Assembly (NCBI GenBank): GCA_020543525.1
Contig: JAHYIO010000037.1
Coordinates: forward strand, 1,178,001 to 1,242,000
Reading direction: 5' to 3'
DNA: 64,000 bases
DNA from: Coriolopsis trogii
Lineage: Eukaryota > Basidiomycota > Agaricomycetes > Polyporales > Polyporaceae
Under the pieces are notes generated by a model. The model worked only from the letters and a program-made list of their open reading frames with translations, was not told the origin of the DNA and ran no database searches. How positions within the stretch are numbered: the first letter of the stretch is position 1; each line of letters starts with the position of its first letter. Positions 61,125-64,000 of this stretch are shown here, one piece after another. The position numbers were made by a program, and so were the translations under genes.

Positions 61125-61661
61125 CGGAGATGAGGACGAGCAGGAGGGAGAGAAGGAGGGCAGACGCTGCTGAACGCAGCTGGATGGGGCCCACTCCCGT
61201 CCTATACCCCAGCCAAAGAAATGGGCGCCAGACGTACATGCGCACACACGTGATATTCCGTCACTCATGGGACTCGGGCAAGTGGTGAGTAACATGCGAT
61301 GGCGAGCGACAAGCTGATGGCGACGACGTCAGACCTGCACGATATCAACGTTTCTCTCGCGCACACGTTGACGTACAGCAGTGCGTATGCGTGCATGATG
61401 AAGAGCCACATTCCACGAAAGGCAGATCAAGTAATCACTCGATACTGTGTCCACTCTCATACCGCTTGCGAGTCTCCAACGTTCAACTCGAGCACGAGGA
61501 CTGCCGCTTATGCTTGCCGTCTGCATACTCGCAGAAGCACTGGTCGGCCAAATGGGGACGGACGAAAGACGTCATGGACGACATCAACTTGGGATGATGC
61601 ACGCTCAAGACATCGCGGTAAAGCAGGTACAGCGTAGATATAACAAGCATGGGAGCCACGC
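61125..61661. other. Intergenic, lipin promoter and NDUFB9 3' region
   Basis: 537 bases in tandem minus-strand orientation. ORFs in the region are short and overlapping. Nothing recognised besides pyrimidine-rich minus-strand sequence before the lipin start. Confidence 0.4.
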
Positions 61662-62254
61662 TCAATGGTCTGCCAGTGCATGCTCCTCGTTGTATGTCTC
61701 GTGGTCGAAGATAGGGCCGACCGGTGGCTACATGGACAGAGTGAGTACAGAGTTCCCGCGCTCACACGCAGGCCGGATTTGCTCACCGGCAGGTTGCGCT
61801 CCCTGAAGAACGGTCAGACACAGGGGCATCCGCTCGGTATAAATACACGTACCATTTAGTGCCATCCGGGGCCTCGGGGGCTGGAGCATTCGACCGTAAA
61901 CACAAGTAAGAGATGGGTGCGAGTTGAGGTACTCACGTCGGTAGGGGTCAGGGTGCTTGCGGTCAGCGAGGGCCGCCTCTGCTTTTGCAAAGATGGTAGC
62001 CAACGCGCGAGGATCGTGTACGTCCCTTGGTGTAGGAACGCGAAGGAGGTGGACACCATCAAGCAAGGTAGATGGGCTGCAGAATTGGACGGGACACACC
62101 TGTTCCTCTCAAACTCTGCCCGGATGCTGAGTGCACGGGCCCTCCACAAGTCGCGCTGGACGATCCAGTCTAGTTCATTCTTGAGGATTCGCCGATATAA
62201 GGACTGGACGTATGATCGGTGTGCTGCCGTGAATGGCGACGGGAGAGCGGACAT
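61662..62254 (-). CDS. NDUFB9: Complex I LYR subunit NDUFB9 (B22-like)
   Basis: Five exons (62254-62100, 62025-61937, 61880-61853, 61802-61787, 61727-61662), 354 nt, 117 residues. LYR-family protein: the LYR motif is in VQSLYRRILKNELDW, followed by RALSIRAEFERNRDVHDPR, ATIFAKAEAALADRKHPDPY and the Pro-rich end PPEAPDGTKWERNLPPP typical of NDUFB9. It is an accessory subunit on the matrix side of the respiratory complex I membrane arm. The last four exons are short (16-89 nt) and the model was built from phase and family match. Length is close to fungal orthologues. Confidence 0.93.
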
Positions 62255-62633
62255 GGTTGAGTGCTGGACGACCAAACTCGGCGCCAGAGATTGGCAGAGA
62301 GCACCGGCGCTTGCGGGTGTTCGCACAGTGTGACCTCGGTCACAAGAGGTGACAGAACGCGGCCACGTGACGACCACGCCCATTGGCAAGCGATTATTTG
62401 TGCAGTGTTTGTTCGTGTGGGCGACGCCCAAGGATATTTACCACGGTTCGAGTTGAGGGCTGGATGTGCGCGACGAACTCGGTGTAGCCTTCGTTCCTCT
62501 CTTCTCGACCTCGACTTGTTCCCTGCTCGACGGTTCCACGAAGGCCCTACGCCCATACGCCCAACGCAAACGACACTCCCTCAAGACCCCAAAGACTTTC
62601 TAGGAATATACGCACTCAAGACCTTACGCCAAC
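62255..62633. promoter_or_regulatory. Divergent promoter, NDUFB9 / membrane protein
   Basis: 379 bp between opposite start codons; contains CCATTGGC at about 62380, a CCAAT element usual for HAP-regulated respiratory genes (ATTGG on the other strand). No gene seen. Regulatory reading is inference. Confidence 0.45.
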
Positions 62634-64000
62634 ATGATCCCTCTCGTCCCGACGCTCGCCCTGGCTTTTGTCTCATTCATCTCCTCAGCGTTCGTAATTC
62701 TTCGCATTCTCATCCCCATCCTCCCCCCTCACCCCCTCAGCCGTCGAGTCCGCCCTGTAAGTCCTCGATTTCCACCAACTCGCCCGACCAACCACCTGAC
62801 AATCTCCAATTTCCCAGTCCGAATTTGGTCTTCCTAACTACAGGTCTATCTCTCCAGCAGATAAGAGCCACCTTTGGCTCGCCACTTGCGATCTGCTTGC
62901 CCTCGTTGTGTTTACATGGCAAGCTGCAAGCGAATACTTTGGTAGTCCTTCTGGCTATGCCATGATCAACGACCCCGCCTCCGCCGCCCGGCTTTGGTTT
63001 GCCATGACCATAAGGCAGACCTGTCTTCTCGTCATCTCCGGTTTGACCCTCCTCCATGTCCGTATGGGTCGTTCCGTCGCCTTCGGTGGCAAGCATTGGA
63101 TGCTTTGGGCTCCTACTCTGATCCTCGTTGCAACGTCGACCACGCTCGCCGGTGTGTTTGCTGCGACCAACGTTCATGGCCTCTTCGTAGGCCTCGTTGC
63201 TTACTCCTCCACCGTCGCATTGCTCAGCACCCTGGCCTTCAGTTGTCTTGTCGGGACGCTTGTCATCATTAAGCGCAACCTCGCCGCCCTTGATGACATC
63301 CGCGACCCATGGCCTCCTGCTGGAAAGCAGCAGGTCGTAGAGGAACAGCCTCGCCCGAGCTTTGCTACCGAAGATATTAATGCACTCAAGGACGGTTCGT
63401 CGTGGATTACTTCTCGGGCTAGTTCGCGCTGTGAGAGTATTTCCGCATTCTCATTCTCGACCCACCACACCCACTCGCGTGTACCCTCCAACGCGAGTGC
63501 GCGCATGCTCCCACACCCTGCCACGGCGTCCTACCCGTCGCTCGCTCCCAAATCGTCATACTGGTTCAACCCGGCCACTCCGTTCGGTAGCCAGGAGCAG
63601 GTCCCTCCTGTTCCGCCCCTGCCTGCGCCATACCGCCCCAAGTCCACGACTTCTGCTCACATCAACGATGATCCCGACCCGTTCAAGCGTCAACAACCTC
63701 GCATGGGCTCGCAGTCATCCTGGCTCACGGAGCCCTCTCGGTACGAACCCACCTTGTCGAACTGGTCATTCCCTACGACCCACCCTCCGTCGCCCCCGCC
63801 TACTGCCGCGTCCCTGCCAGGCCTTGGTACGGATATGCTGCCCTCGACGGCTGTGTCGCGTCCTATGACCCCGGCCATGGCTAGCGCAGAGGTACTCGGT
63901 GGTTATGGATACAATCCCGAGGCTGCTCAAGCAGAGAAGGGCTTCAGTAGCTTCTCGTCCTCTTCCTCGGGTGATCTCGACATGACCATGTTCCGTACTG
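62634..64000 (+). CDS. Multi-pass membrane protein with Ser/Pro-rich tail, 3' end outside window
   Basis: Two exons visible (62634-62756, 62818 to the window end); the frame is open at 64000, so the C-terminus is missing. About five transmembrane helices: LALAFVSFISSAFVILRI, LATCDLLALVVFTWQA, TCLLVISGLTLLHV, LWAPTLILVATSTTLAGVF and AYSSTVALLSTLAFSCLVG, then a cytosolic-looking tail of over 200 residues rich in Ser, Pro and Thr (PPVPPLPAPYRPK, HPPSPPPTAAS). No family recognised. The arrangement recalls fungal membrane sensors or scaffolds, but that is speculation. No signal peptide separate from the first helix. Confidence 0.78.

Overview
This window is a gene-dense stretch of nuclear DNA from a filamentous basidiomycete, most likely an Agaricomycete. 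The evidence is the gene architecture: protein genes on both strands broken by many short introns (mostly 48-66 nt, GT..AG with a few GC..AG), exons as short as 4 nt, no operons, and a typical mushroom gene set. That set includes a Ser/Thr-rich CAP protein, a family GH53 galactanase, an intracellular GMC oxidoreductase and an RNF220-type RING ligase. All gene models here were spliced by hand; for nearly every gene the exon phases close exactly, which is the main support for the boundaries given.

Layout. 1-4.4 kb: the 3' end of an INO80F-domain gene, then poorly resolved ORFs. 4.4-8.3 kb: complex I subunit NDUFS8 (minus) head-to-head with prefoldin 2 (plus), then a secreted CAP/PR-1 protein. 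8.3-17 kb: an unresolved minus-strand locus, a TPR-SET methyltransferase-like gene (minus), and the mismatch-repair/meiotic endonuclease gene MLH3 (plus). 17-25.5 kb: an SBDS-like (Rtc3 type) protein with a 4-nt micro-exon, a Tda3-like FAD oxidoreductase, and, on the minus strand, nicotinamidase, the AFG1/LACE1 AAA ATPase and a GH53 galactanase. 25.5-34 kb: a gene-poor gap, a candidate small secreted protein, a 25-exon GMC oxidoreductase, a lineage-specific protein and an RNF220-like E3 ligase. 34-42 kb: TOM7, eIF3f, UreF, VAC14 and a tyrosine phosphatase (CX5R). 42-57 kb: MCM6, a diaphanous-type formin, a nucleoside hydrolase and RRN3. 57-64 kb: lipin/phosphatidate phosphatase, complex I subunit NDUFB9, and a multi-pass membrane protein cut by the window end.

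The genes are mostly single-copy housekeeping functions: respiration and mitochondrial import, translation initiation, Pol I transcription, DNA replication and repair, phosphoinositide and lipid metabolism, actin nucleation. They do not form one pathway. The recurring structural theme is divergent pairs sharing 150-380 bp promoters (NDUFS8/PFD2, TOM7/eIF3f, UreF/VAC14, phosphatase/MCM6, nucleoside hydrolase/RRN3, NDUFB9/membrane protein) alternating with convergent pairs whose 3' ends nearly touch. I see no transposon, CRISPR array, tRNA or rRNA gene, and no convincing new multi-gene system. The most unusual signals are the micro-exons, the two GC..AG introns and several lineage-specific proteins.
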